From positions 62,001 to 126,000 of the forward strand of contig NZ_JAPFPY010000005.1 in the NCBI RefSeq assembly GCF_026240945.1: a stretch of DNA of 64,000 nt. Reading direction: 5' to 3'. The DNA is from Mycolicibacterium sp. J2 (GTDB lineage: Bacteria; Actinomycetota; Actinomycetes; Mycobacteriales; Mycobacteriaceae). The position numbers were made by a program, and so were the translations under genes. Within the stretch, counting starts at the first letter, position 1, and each line of letters opens with the position of its first letter. The notes beneath the pieces are model-generated. The model was not told the DNA's origin. It saw nothing but the letters and a program-made list of their open reading frames with translations, and made no database searches. Of this stretch, positions 17,507-25,246 are shown one piece after another.

Positions 17507-18982
17507 GTGTCCATCGTCGCCGAACTTCCGACGATCGTGACGACCTCGCATGGCGTACTACGCGGCGATACCGAAGGTGGTGTCGGGGTGTGGCGCGGGG
17601 TCGCCTACGCCGAACAGCCCTTGGGCGACCTGCGCTTCCGGGGGCCCCAGCCGTTACGGCCGTGGTCCGGTGTGCGCGATGCGCTGGAGCATGGGCCGCT
17701 GCCCCCGCAGGGCCGATCCTTCGTCGGCGGCGGCCGCGACGACCCGAAGATGCGCGACGAAGCCTGCCTCACGGTCACCGTGTGGTCACCCGACGTGTCC
17801 GGCTCGCTCCCGGTGATGGTGTGGATCCCCGGCGGCGCCTTCGTCTACGGCGCCGGGCAGTTGCAGCTGTACAACGGTTCCCGACTGGCCCGCAACGGGA
17901 ACGTTGTCGTGGTCAACGTCACCTACCGGCTCGGCGTGTTCGGCGGATTCGAGCTCGGTGATCTGGGGGAGGGGTTCGACGACAATCTGTGCCTGCGGGA
18001 CCAGATCGCGGCATTGCAATGGGTGCGCGACAACATCGCCGCGTTCGGTGGCGACCCCCAGCGGGTGACCGTGTTCGGGGAATCGGCCGGGGCCACATCG
18101 GTATTGGCGTTGCTGGCCAGCCCCGCCGCCGACGGGTTGTTCACCCGCGCCATTGCGCAGAGTCCCGCACTGCCGCTGATCGCCGACCGGCAGACCAGGG
18201 CCCGACAGGCGTATGCCTTCCTCGGTGAAGTCGGTGTCGACCCACGTCAGCTCAAACAATTGCCGCAGCGCAGGTTGCGCCGGGCCGCCGGCATGGTCCA
18301 GGCCGCCAGCGCCGCCGACACGCCGACATTGGCGTACGGGCTCACCCACGGGGTGGACCTGTTGCCGCACCACCCCATCGAGGCGGCCAGGATCGGCGCT
18401 GTCCACCGCATCCCGCTGATCATCGGAACCAACAGTCACGAGGCGTCGATGTTCGCCTGGGGCAAGCCGCCGATGCTGCCCACCACGCCGGCCGGTGTCG
18501 AAGGCTTCTTCGCGCGCCGGGCGCCGGATGCCCGGGACCGGGTACTGGCCGCCTATCCGTCCTACCCGCGTCGGCGGGCGTTGGTCGATTTCGGCTCCGA
18601 TGCCATGTTCGGGGCACCGACCTGGGCGTTCGCCGATGCGTACAGCGCCTGGGCGTCCACCCACATGTATCGCTTCGACCACACCACCTGGACACTGCGG
18701 GCGCTGGGCCTCGGTGCCACCCACGGCAGCGAGATCGTGCACATCCAGCACAGCTACGGCTCCTATCTGGGCCGCAAGCTGCATCCGCTGGGCCGACGGG
18801 TACAGCCGGGCGTAGGCAGGCGCATGCAGCGCACCTGGCTGGAGTTCGCCAAGGGCGGCCTGCAGGAGTGGCCGTTCTACGACGCGCAGGGCCGGGCCAC
18901 CCGGCTGATCGGCAGTGCCCGCGATGTCACCGTCGCCGACCCCGACGAGCGCCGGCGCGCGGCGTGGGATGGTCTGTACTGA
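17507..18982 (+). CDS. Type B carboxylesterase/lipase family protein
   Basis: A 491-aa alpha/beta-hydrolase of the carboxylesterase type B family that hydrolyses carboxylic esters. The nucleophile elbow GESAGA carries Ser193. The oxyanion-hole region is VWIPGGAFVYGAG, and the family's RGVAYAEQPLGDLRF lies near the N-terminus. The charge-relay acid is probably in GTNSHEASMF and the histidine in THGSEI. No signal peptide is seen, so it is probably cytosolic. The start is GTG 17507, supported by the -10 spacing and by where similarity begins. It converges on the SRPBCC gene with 6 bases between. Confidence 0.88.
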   Translation: MSIVAELPTIVTTSHGVLRGDTEGGVGVWRGVAYAEQPLGDLRFRGPQPLRPWSGVRDALEHGPLPPQGRSFVGGGRDDPKMRDEACLTVTVWSPDVSGSLPVMVWIPGGAFVYGAGQLQLYNGSRLARNGNVVVVNVTYRLGVFGGFELGDLGEGFDDNLCLRDQIAALQWVRDNIAAFGGDPQRVTVFGESAGATSVLALLASPAADGLFTRAIAQSPALPLIADRQTRARQAYAFLGEVGVDPRQLKQLPQRRLRRAAGMVQAASAADTPTLAYGLTHGVDLLPHHPIEAARIGAVHRIPLIIGTNSHEASMFAWGKPPMLPTTPAGVEGFFARRAPDARDRVLAAYPSYPRRRALVDFGSDAMFGAPTWAFADAYSAWASTHMYRFDHTTWTLRALGLGATHGSEIVHIQHSYGSYLGRKLHPLGRRVQPGVGRRMQRTWLEFAKGGLQEWPFYDAQGRATRLIGSARDVTVADPDERRRAAWDGLY

Positions 18983-18988
18983 CGTGCC

Positions 18989-19483
18989 TCAGGCGGCGAA
19001 GCGGCGGTCGGTGTACCGGCGCAGGTTGTGCAGGAAGCGCTGGAACATCCACGCCATCAGCGGCCTGCCCACGGTCAGGCCGAGGTGGGCGGCGATGCCG
19101 TTCGGTTTCATCGCCATCACCCAGGTGAGGTTGCAACCCGCCCCGGTGGGCACCACCCAGTAATCCTCGGCAAACGCCGCGATGCTGTTGGTTGAGGCCT
19201 GGTTGAACCGGAAAGCCATGTGGCTGTGCGGTTCCCAGGACAAGAACTCCTCGTCCCCGACGATGTGGCCGCGCATGTGCACGGTGCGGGTGGTTCCCAC
19301 ACCGTAGGGCTGCGGGCTGGTCCAGGTGACCTTGGTGATCACCGACGCCCACTGTGGCCACGAGTCGGCGTCGGCCAGCACCTCGAATACCTGCTCCGGG
19401 GTGATGGCCAAGTCGACGGTGCTGACGAATCGAAACGGTGCCTCGGAGATGAAGTCCAGATCAACGGGTTCGCACGGATACAT
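18989..19483 (-). CDS. SRPBCC (START-like) family protein
   Basis: A 164-aa single-domain SRPBCC fold, a helix-grip pocket for hydrophobic ligands. The N-terminal FRFVSTVDLAITPEQVFEVL and central EEFLSWEPHSHMAFRF fit polyketide-cyclase/dehydrase-like members; the ligand is unknown. It resembles M. tuberculosis Rv2574 in sequence and position (from memory). ATG at 19483 is 10 bases from a GGAGG, whereas the upstream GTG at 19492 is only 1 base from it, which decides the start. It is divergent from aspS. Confidence 0.8.
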   Translation of the reverse strand: MYPCEPVDLDFISEAPFRFVSTVDLAITPEQVFEVLADADSWPQWASVITKVTWTSPQPYGVGTTRTVHMRGHIVGDEEFLSWEPHSHMAFRFNQASTNSIAAFAEDYWVVPTGAGCNLTWVMAMKPNGIAAHLGLTVGRPLMAWMFQRFLHNLRRYTDRRFAA

Positions 19484-19608
19484 TCTCGGCACCCTCCGAC
19501 CCTATCCGGCGTGGTCCGGGGGATGCTCATCGTGTAGCGGTGTCGGGATGCGCCGATTGCACTCTCTAGACTGGCTCAGTCGTTCCACCCGACTTCAGAG
19601 GAGCTTTT

Positions 19609-21402
19609 GTGCTGCGCAGCCATGCCGCCGGTTCGTTGCGGTCCACCGACGCCGGTCAGACGGTGACCCTGGCGGGTTGGGTGGCGCGCCGGCGCGACCA
19701 CGGCGGTGTCATCTTCATCGACCTGCGGGACGCCTCCGGGGTGTCGCAGGTGGTGTTCCGGGATGCGGGCGTGCTGGAACAGGCGCATCGGCTGCGCGCC
19801 GAGTTCTGCGTCGCCGTCACCGGCGTCGTCGAGACCCGGCCGGAGGGCAACGCCAACTCGGAGATCGCCACCGGTGACATCGAGGTCAACGCCACCACAC
19901 TGACGGTACTGGGGGAGAGCGCCCCGCTGCCCTTCCAACTCGACGAGACCGCCGGTGAGGAAGCCCGGTTGAAATACCGCTACCTGGATTTGCGGCGTGA
20001 AGGTCCCGGTAACGCAATCCGGTTGCGCTCCAAAGTCAATGCCGCCGCGCGCGGGGTGCTGGCGCAGCACGATTTCGTCGAGATCGAGACGCCGACGCTG
20101 ACCCGGTCCACCCCCGAGGGTGCCCGTGACTTCCTGGTTCCGGCCCGGCTGCAACCGGGGTCGTTCTACGCGCTGCCGCAGAGCCCCCAGCTGTTCAAAC
20201 AGCTGCTCATGGTCGCCGGGATGGAGCGCTACTACCAGATCGCCCGGTGCTACCGGGACGAGGATTTCCGGGCCGATCGCCAGCCCGAGTTCACCCAGCT
20301 GGACATGGAGCTCAGCTTCGTCGAGGCCGATGATGTCATCGCCATCTCCGAGCAGGTGCTCAAGGCGGTCTGGGCGCTGGTGGGGTACGACCTGACCTTG
20401 CCGTTGCCGCGGATCAGCTACGAGGAGGCGATGCGCCGATTCGGCTCCGACAAGCCCGATCTGCGCTTCGATGTCGAGTTGGTGGAATGCACCGACTATT
20501 TCAAGGACACCCCGTTCCGGGTGTTCCAGGCCCCGTACGTGGGTGCGGTGGTGATGCCGGGCGGGGCCTCCCAGCCCCGCCGCACGCTGGACGGTTGGCA
20601 GGAGTTCGCCAAGCAGCGCGGCCACAAGGGCTTGGCCTACGTGCTGGTGGCCGAGGACGGCAGCCTCAGCGGTCCGGTTGCCAAAAACCTCACCGACGCC
20701 GAGCGTGACGGGTTGGCTGCGCACGTCGGTGCGCAGCCGGGTGACTGTGTCTTCTTCGCCGCGGGCACGCCGAAGGCCGGGCGGGCGCTGCTCGGTGCCA
20801 CTCGGATCGAGATCGCCAAGCGGCTGAACCTGATCGACCCGGCGGCGTGGGCATTCACCTGGGTGGTGGACTGGCCGCTGTTCGAACCGGCCGACGACGC
20901 GACCGCCTCGGGGGACGTGGCGGTCGGTTCGGGAGCCTGGACGGCGGTGCACCACGCGTTCACCGCGCCGCAGCCGCAGTCGGTGGACACCTTCGACACC
21001 GATCCCGGCACCGCGCTGGCCGACGCCTACGACATCGTCTGCAACGGCAACGAGATCGGCGGCGGGTCCATCCGTATCCACCGCCGCGACGTCCAGGAGC
21101 GGGTGTTCGCGATGATGGGCATCGATCACGCCGAGGCCCAGGACAAGTTCGGATTCCTGTTGGACGCCTTCACTTTCGGCGCTCCGCCGCACGGCGGTAT
21201 CGCCTTCGGCTGGGACCGCATCACCGCGTTGCTGGCCGGGGTGGACTCGATCCGCGAGGTCATCGCGTTCCCCAAGTCCGGGGGCGGGGTGGACCCGCTG
21301 ACCGACGCGCCTGCCCCGATCACGGCCGCCCAGCGCAAGGAGTCCGGGATCGACGCGAAGCCGAAGGCCGCTACCGCCGTGGACTCGGCACCCCAGGCCT
21401 GA
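19609..21402 (+). CDS. aspS: Aspartyl-tRNA synthetase (probably non-discriminating)
   Basis: Class IIb synthetase, 597 aa: an N-terminal OB anticodon-binding domain (1-110), catalytic core with motif 2 ([22 protein letters not shown]), a GAD insertion (about 290-420) and motif 3 (GGIAFGWDR). Bacterial AspRS of this type in mycobacteria also charges tRNA-Asn, with GatCAB correcting to Asn; that is family knowledge, not visible here. The GTG start has AGAGGAG upstream. The C-terminal 20 residues are Ala/Lys-rich. Confidence 0.96.
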   Translation: MLRSHAAGSLRSTDAGQTVTLAGWVARRRDHGGVIFIDLRDASGVSQVVFRDAGVLEQAHRLRAEFCVAVTGVVETRPEGNANSEIATGDIEVNATTLTVLGESAPLPFQLDETAGEEARLKYRYLDLRREGPGNAIRLRSKVNAAARGVLAQHDFVEIETPTLTRSTPEGARDFLVPARLQPGSFYALPQSPQLFKQLLMVAGMERYYQIARCYRDEDFRADRQPEFTQLDMELSFVEADDVIAISEQVLKAVWALVGYDLTLPLPRISYEEAMRRFGSDKPDLRFDVELVECTDYFKDTPFRVFQAPYVGAVVMPGGASQPRRTLDGWQEFAKQRGHKGLAYVLVAEDGSLSGPVAKNLTDAERDGLAAHVGAQPGDCVFFAAGTPKAGRALLGATRIEIAKRLNLIDPAAWAFTWVVDWPLFEPADDATASGDVAVGSGAWTAVHHAFTAPQPQSVDTFDTDPGTALADAYDIVCNGNEIGGGSIRIHRRDVQERVFAMMGIDHAEAQDKFGFLLDAFTFGAPPHGGIAFGWDRITALLAGVDSIREVIAFPKSGGGVDPLTDAPAPITAAQRKESGIDAKPKAATAVDSAPQA

Positions 21403-21411
21403 GCAGGTCGG

Positions 21412-21578
21412 CGGCCCACGGCCGTTTCAGTCTGCGCCTGGGGCTGGGCCGCTACCTCGACGCCGGTGCCACCGACCTGCTGCTGATGCCGATACTGACC
21501 GGACCCGACCCGTTACGCCGGGTCTGCGAGGTCGCCACCGGAATAGTCACGCCCGCCGGCGACTTGTCGCCTACATGA
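21412..21578 (+). pseudogene. C-terminal remnant of an LLM-class F420-dependent oxidoreductase
   Basis: Right after aspS, an open stretch with no start codon translates to a C-terminal segment (RYLDAGATDLLLMPI, then GPDPLRRVCEVATG) like the last helix-strand pair of luciferase-like, F420-dependent oxidoreductases. Its stop codon TGA (21576-21578) overlaps the ATG of the nitroreductase gene (ATGA). This looks like the surviving tail of a deleted gene that was once coupled to its neighbour. It is an inference from a short match. Confidence 0.5.
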
Positions 21579-22021
21579 GCGATATCGACAAGGACAAGCT
21601 GATCGCCGACACCGCCGCCCTCGACGAGTTCAACCGCAACGTGGTCGAGGAATTCCGCGCCAACCACGGCAAGGTCGCGGCCTTCTCGGGCGGCACGCTG
21701 TTACTGCTGCACACCATCGGCGCGAAATCCGGTCAGCCGAGGCTCTCACCGCTGGCGTCGCTGGAGGTGGACGGCAAGATCCTGATCGTCGGCTCGTATG
21801 CCGGCGCGCCCAAGGACCCGGCCTGGGTACACAACCTGCGTGCTCATCCGCGGGCCCGCGTCGAGACCGGCACCGAGACCTACGACGTCACCGCGCGCGA
21901 GCTGTCGGCCGACGAGCGGGCCGCCGCCTACCCCAAGATCGTCGAACTGGCCCCCGTCTTCGCCGAGTACCAGAACAAGACCAGTCGAGCCATCCCGCTG
22001 TTCGAATTGCAACGCGACTGA
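21575..22021 (+). CDS. Deazaflavin (F420)-dependent nitroreductase family protein
   Basis: A 148-aa split-beta-barrel protein of the Ddn/DDN family, which uses reduced coenzyme F420 in mycobacteria. Typical family features are the N-terminal FNRNVVEEFRANHGKV, the TIGAKSGQPRLSPL loop that contacts F420, and WVHNLRAHPRARVE near residue 90. The substrate is unknown. The ATG at 21575 overlaps the stop of an upstream remnant of another F420-type enzyme, suggesting a former two-gene operon. Confidence 0.85.
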   Translation: MSDIDKDKLIADTAALDEFNRNVVEEFRANHGKVAAFSGGTLLLLHTIGAKSGQPRLSPLASLEVDGKILIVGSYAGAPKDPAWVHNLRAHPRARVETGTETYDVTARELSADERAAAYPKIVELAPVFAEYQNKTSRAIPLFELQRD

Positions 22022-22050
22022 TCCCGCTTACTCTGGCAAACAAGCTGGGG

Positions 22051-23424
22051 ATGAGCGAGGGGGATGTGGGGTCAGTGTCAGACGGTGCCGGTGTAAGCCA
22101 GCAAAGAAACCATGGCGACAACACCGTCGCCTATATCGATCAGGCGTCCTACACCGCGCTGCGGGCGCTGGGCCGTGGGCCGGTGATCCAGTTCACCTGG
22201 ATCTACGACCGGGGTGTCGATCTGGACGGCCTGCGGGGGCTGGCCCGCAATCTGGACCGGACCATGCTGGGCCGCCGGTTGGAGCGCTCGCCGCTGCCGT
22301 TCGGCAGGCATCGCTGGGTGTCCGGTCCGGGTCCGGCCGATATCGAGGTGATGGCGGCGACCCGCCCCCGCGCGGGCGTCTGGAAGTGGGTGGCCGAGCG
22401 ATCGGTGGTGCCGGTCGATCCCGAGCGGGGTCCGGTGTGGCACGTGGCCGTGCAGCCCCTGGCCGAAGGCGGCGACGCGGTGTCGCTGGTGGTGTCCGAT
22501 GCCGGCGGCATCATCGGCTCGATCGCGGACGCGGTGGCCGGCAGGGCGCGCGACCTCGGATACCCGCCGCCCCGATCACGCCGTCCCGGCGCCGCGCTGC
22601 GCCAGGACCTCGCTGCGACGATGCGGACCCTGAGCCAGGTGCCTGCGGCCATCCTCGGTGCCGTACGGGTCGCCCGCGAGCAGCAGACCGGATCGGCCGG
22701 CGCGGCGCCTGCCGTGTCCCCGGCGCGCACCGACGAGATCGCCGACGTCCCGACCCTCGCGGTGCGGGCTGACCTTGCCGAATTCGACCGGGTGGCCTCG
22801 GCGCTCGGCGGCACCCGCAACGTGCTGTTCGCGGCGGTGGCCGCGCGTCTGGGACACCGGATGGGGCGCGTCGATGCCGGTGGCCGGGCGATGCTGTCCT
22901 TCCCGGTCAGCGAGCGGACCGAGGGGGACGTCACCGGCAATGCGCTCAACACGATCACCGTGCTGGCCGACCCGAAGGCGGTGCTCGGTGATCTCGGCGG
23001 GTTGCGGCGCGATCTGAAGCAGGCCCTGGTTCGCATGGCCGACAGCCGGGCCACGATGGCGGCACCGTTGCCCCTGACACCGTTTGTCCCGCGACTCCTG
23101 GTGCGCCGGGTGGAGAAGATGGTGCTCAAGGTCGGCCAGCCGATCGGCTGCTCCAATATCGGTGAGCTGCCGCCTGCGGTGAACCGTCCCGACGGCACCG
23201 ATGCGGATTACTTCGATGCCCGGATGACCGAACCGGGTGTCACCGCGGCCGAATTCGCCGGGCGCGGTGGACACCTCTGGCTCGCCGTGGCCTTCCTGCG
23301 CGACCGGATGTCGCTCAGTGTCGCGTCGTGGCGGGTATCCGGGCCCAATTCGGCTGCGGCCCTGGCGGATACCGTCAGGGCCGCGTTCGCCGATTTCGGA
23401 TTGTCGGCGGCCGTCGAGTACTGA
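22051..23424 (+). CDS. Condensation/acyltransferase-fold-like protein lacking the His motif
   Basis: A 457-aa protein of unassigned function. Its layout recalls the two-lobed chloramphenicol-acetyltransferase/condensation fold of PapA and wax-ester synthases: TWIYDRGVDLDGLRGLARNLD at the N-terminus, a middle segment ending in SLVVSDAGGIIGS, and a C-terminal lobe with LSFPVSERTEGDVTGN and SCSNIGELPPAV-like stretches. At the place where HHxxxDG would be, both histidines are missing, so it may be inactive or bind acyl-type ligands. The fold call is tentative. ATG at 22051 has a weak ribosome site. Confidence 0.5.
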   Translation: MSEGDVGSVSDGAGVSQQRNHGDNTVAYIDQASYTALRALGRGPVIQFTWIYDRGVDLDGLRGLARNLDRTMLGRRLERSPLPFGRHRWVSGPGPADIEVMAATRPRAGVWKWVAERSVVPVDPERGPVWHVAVQPLAEGGDAVSLVVSDAGGIIGSIADAVAGRARDLGYPPPRSRRPGAALRQDLAATMRTLSQVPAAILGAVRVAREQQTGSAGAAPAVSPARTDEIADVPTLAVRADLAEFDRVASALGGTRNVLFAAVAARLGHRMGRVDAGGRAMLSFPVSERTEGDVTGNALNTITVLADPKAVLGDLGGLRRDLKQALVRMADSRATMAAPLPLTPFVPRLLVRRVEKMVLKVGQPIGCSNIGELPPAVNRPDGTDADYFDARMTEPGVTAAEFAGRGGHLWLAVAFLRDRMSLSVASWRVSGPNSAAALADTVRAAFADFGLSAAVEY

Positions 23425-23445
23425 CCCGGCCGCCGGCACCCGTCC

Positions 23446-24630
23446 CTACAGCCGTTCGATGATGGTGGCGTTGGCCATGCCGCCGCCCTCGCACATGGTC
23501 TGCAGGCCGTAGCGGCCGCCGCGTTGTTCGAGTGCGTTCACCAAGGTGGTCATGATGCGAGCGCCGCTGGCGCCCAGCGGGTGGCCGATGGCGATCGCGC
23601 CGCCGTTGACGTTCACCTTCGCCAAATCGGCACCCGTGTCGGCGGCCCAGCTCAGCACCACCGGGGCGAACGCCTCGTTCACCTCGAACAGGTCGATATC
23701 CGCCAGGGTGAGTCCGGCCCTCCGCAGCACCTTCTCGGTGGCGGGGATGACCCCGGTCAGCATGTACAGCGGGTCGGATCCGACGACGGTGGTGGTGTGG
23801 ATCCGGGCCAGCGGCCGCAGCCCCAGCCGGGCAGCCGTCTCGCCGCTGGTGATCATCACCGCCGCGCTGCCGTCGGACAGCGGTGAGGAGTTACCCGGGG
23901 TGATCTCCCAGGCGATCTGCGGGAAACGGGCGGCGTAGGCCTCGTTGTAGAACGCCGGCCGCAACCCGGCCAGCGTGTCGACGGTGGTTCCGGGCCGGAT
24001 GATCTCGTCGGTGCTCAGGCCGGCGATGGGTGCCAGCTCGTTGTCGAACAGCCCGGCCTTGGTGGCCGCGGCCGCCTTCTCGTGACTGCCTGCCGAGAAC
24101 TCGTCCAGTTGGGTGCGGGACAGGTTCCACTTGGCGGCGATCAGCTCTGCGCTGATCCCCTGGGGTACCAGGCCTTCGGGGTATCGGGCGGCCATGTCGC
24201 GGCCGGAGGGATCGCTGCCGGGCAGCACCGAGGTGCCCATCGGCACCCGCGACATGGATTCCACCCCCGCGGCGATGACGATGTCATAGGCGCCGGCGAG
24301 CACGCCCTGGGCGGCGAAGCTGACGGCCTGCTGGCTGCTGCCGCACTGGCGGTCCACCGTCGTGCCGGGCACGGTCTCGGGGAATCCCGCGCCGAGCAGC
24401 GCGTTGCGGGCGATGTTCAGGGCCTGGTCACCGACCTGGGTGACGGCGCCTGCGATCACGTCGTCGACGAGGGCGGGATCGACGCCGGTGCGTGCGGTCA
24501 GTTCCCGCAGGCTGTGTGCCAGCAGGTCGGCCGGCAGCACCTCGTGCAGCGCACCGTTGGCTTTGCCCTTGCCGATCGGGGTGCGTACCGCACCGACGAT
24601 GACCGCGTCACGACCTGAGTATCCGGACAT
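23446..24630 (-). CDS. Acetyl-CoA acetyltransferase (thiolase)
   Basis: A 394-aa thiolase that cleaves or condenses 3-ketoacyl-CoA. The nucleophile Cys lies in DRQCGSSQQAV near residue 89, and the two other active-site motifs are GGAIAIGHPLGASGAR and CEGGGMANATI at the C-terminus. Degradative use in fatty-acid or steroid breakdown is likely, but the substrate is not visible. ATG at 24630 has AGAGGAG 8-9 bases upstream. It is divergent from an HxlR regulator that may control it. Confidence 0.9.
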   Translation of the reverse strand: MSGYSGRDAVIVGAVRTPIGKGKANGALHEVLPADLLAHSLRELTARTGVDPALVDDVIAGAVTQVGDQALNIARNALLGAGFPETVPGTTVDRQCGSSQQAVSFAAQGVLAGAYDIVIAAGVESMSRVPMGTSVLPGSDPSGRDMAARYPEGLVPQGISAELIAAKWNLSRTQLDEFSAGSHEKAAAATKAGLFDNELAPIAGLSTDEIIRPGTTVDTLAGLRPAFYNEAYAARFPQIAWEITPGNSSPLSDGSAAVMITSGETAARLGLRPLARIHTTTVVGSDPLYMLTGVIPATEKVLRRAGLTLADIDLFEVNEAFAPVVLSWAADTGADLAKVNVNGGAIAIGHPLGASGARIMTTLVNALEQRGGRYGLQTMCEGGGMANATIIERL

Positions 24631-24734
24631 GTGTGCTCTCCTCTGAGCCAGGCAATCTCTTCTGAGTATTGCCATCTATACCTAGGTGCAACAGCTGAGT
24701 ATATTCACATCAACCCAGAGGTAGAGTGAGTTAC
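24631..24734. promoter_or_regulatory. Divergent thiolase/HxlR control region
   Basis: It carries direct repeats TGAGTAT at 24663-24669 and 24696-24702, 33 bases apart (about three helical turns), and a third copy just inside the thiolase gene at 24616-24622. The sequence CCTAGG lies at about 24681-24686. TAGAGT at 24722-24727 ends 7 bases before the ATG at 24735 and is a candidate -10 for a leaderless hxlR mRNA. The region is markedly AT-richer than its surroundings. An operator role is inferred. Confidence 0.4.
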
Positions 24735-25205
24735 ATGACAGTTCTGCAAGGGGTGCTCGCGGACCGGGATGCGTGGTCGGCCGTCGGGCAGTGCCCTATC
24801 GAGAAGGCCATGGGGTTGGTCGGCACCAAATCGGCCATGCTCATCATGCGGGAGGCGTTCTATGGCACCACCCGGTTCGACGACTTCGCCCGCCGCGTCG
24901 GGATCACCAAGGCCGCCGCCTCGACCCGGCTGTCCGAACTGGTGGAAGCCGGGCTGCTGACCAAGCGGCCCTACCAGGAGCCCGGGCAGCGCAGCAGGGA
25001 CGAGTACGTGCTGACAGAGGCCGGTGCAGACCTGATGCCCGTCGTGTGGGCGATGTTCGAATGGGGCCGCAAACACGTCAAGGACAGCGCGCTGCGGCTC
25101 ACCCACCTGGACTGCGGCGCGGAGGTCGCCGTCGAGTTGCGCTGCGCCGAGGGGCATCGGGTGCCTGCCGAGGAACTGGGCATCCGGGTGAAGTCGCGGC
25201 GCTGA
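24735..25205 (+). CDS. HxlR-family transcriptional regulator
   Basis: A 156-aa winged-helix DNA-binding protein of the HxlR (DUF24) family. The opening CPIEKAMGLVGTKSAMLIMREAFYG and the recognition region ITKAAASTRLSELVEAGLLTKRPY are typical, and Cys20 is placed like the redox-sensing cysteine of some relatives. A C-terminal extension with two more cysteines (LDCGAEV, LRCAEGH) is like a small zinc knuckle. It is divergent from the thiolase and 41 bases upstream of the peptide-ligase operon on the same strand, so it could regulate either. ATG 24735 is preferred over GTG 24726. Confidence 0.85.
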   Translation: MTVLQGVLADRDAWSAVGQCPIEKAMGLVGTKSAMLIMREAFYGTTRFDDFARRVGITKAAASTRLSELVEAGLLTKRPYQEPGQRSRDEYVLTEAGADLMPVVWAMFEWGRKHVKDSALRLTHLDCGAEVAVELRCAEGHRVPAEELGIRVKSRR

Positions 25206-25246
25206 CCGCGCTGCAAGGTGACCGACGGTGTGGTGGGATTCCCGTC

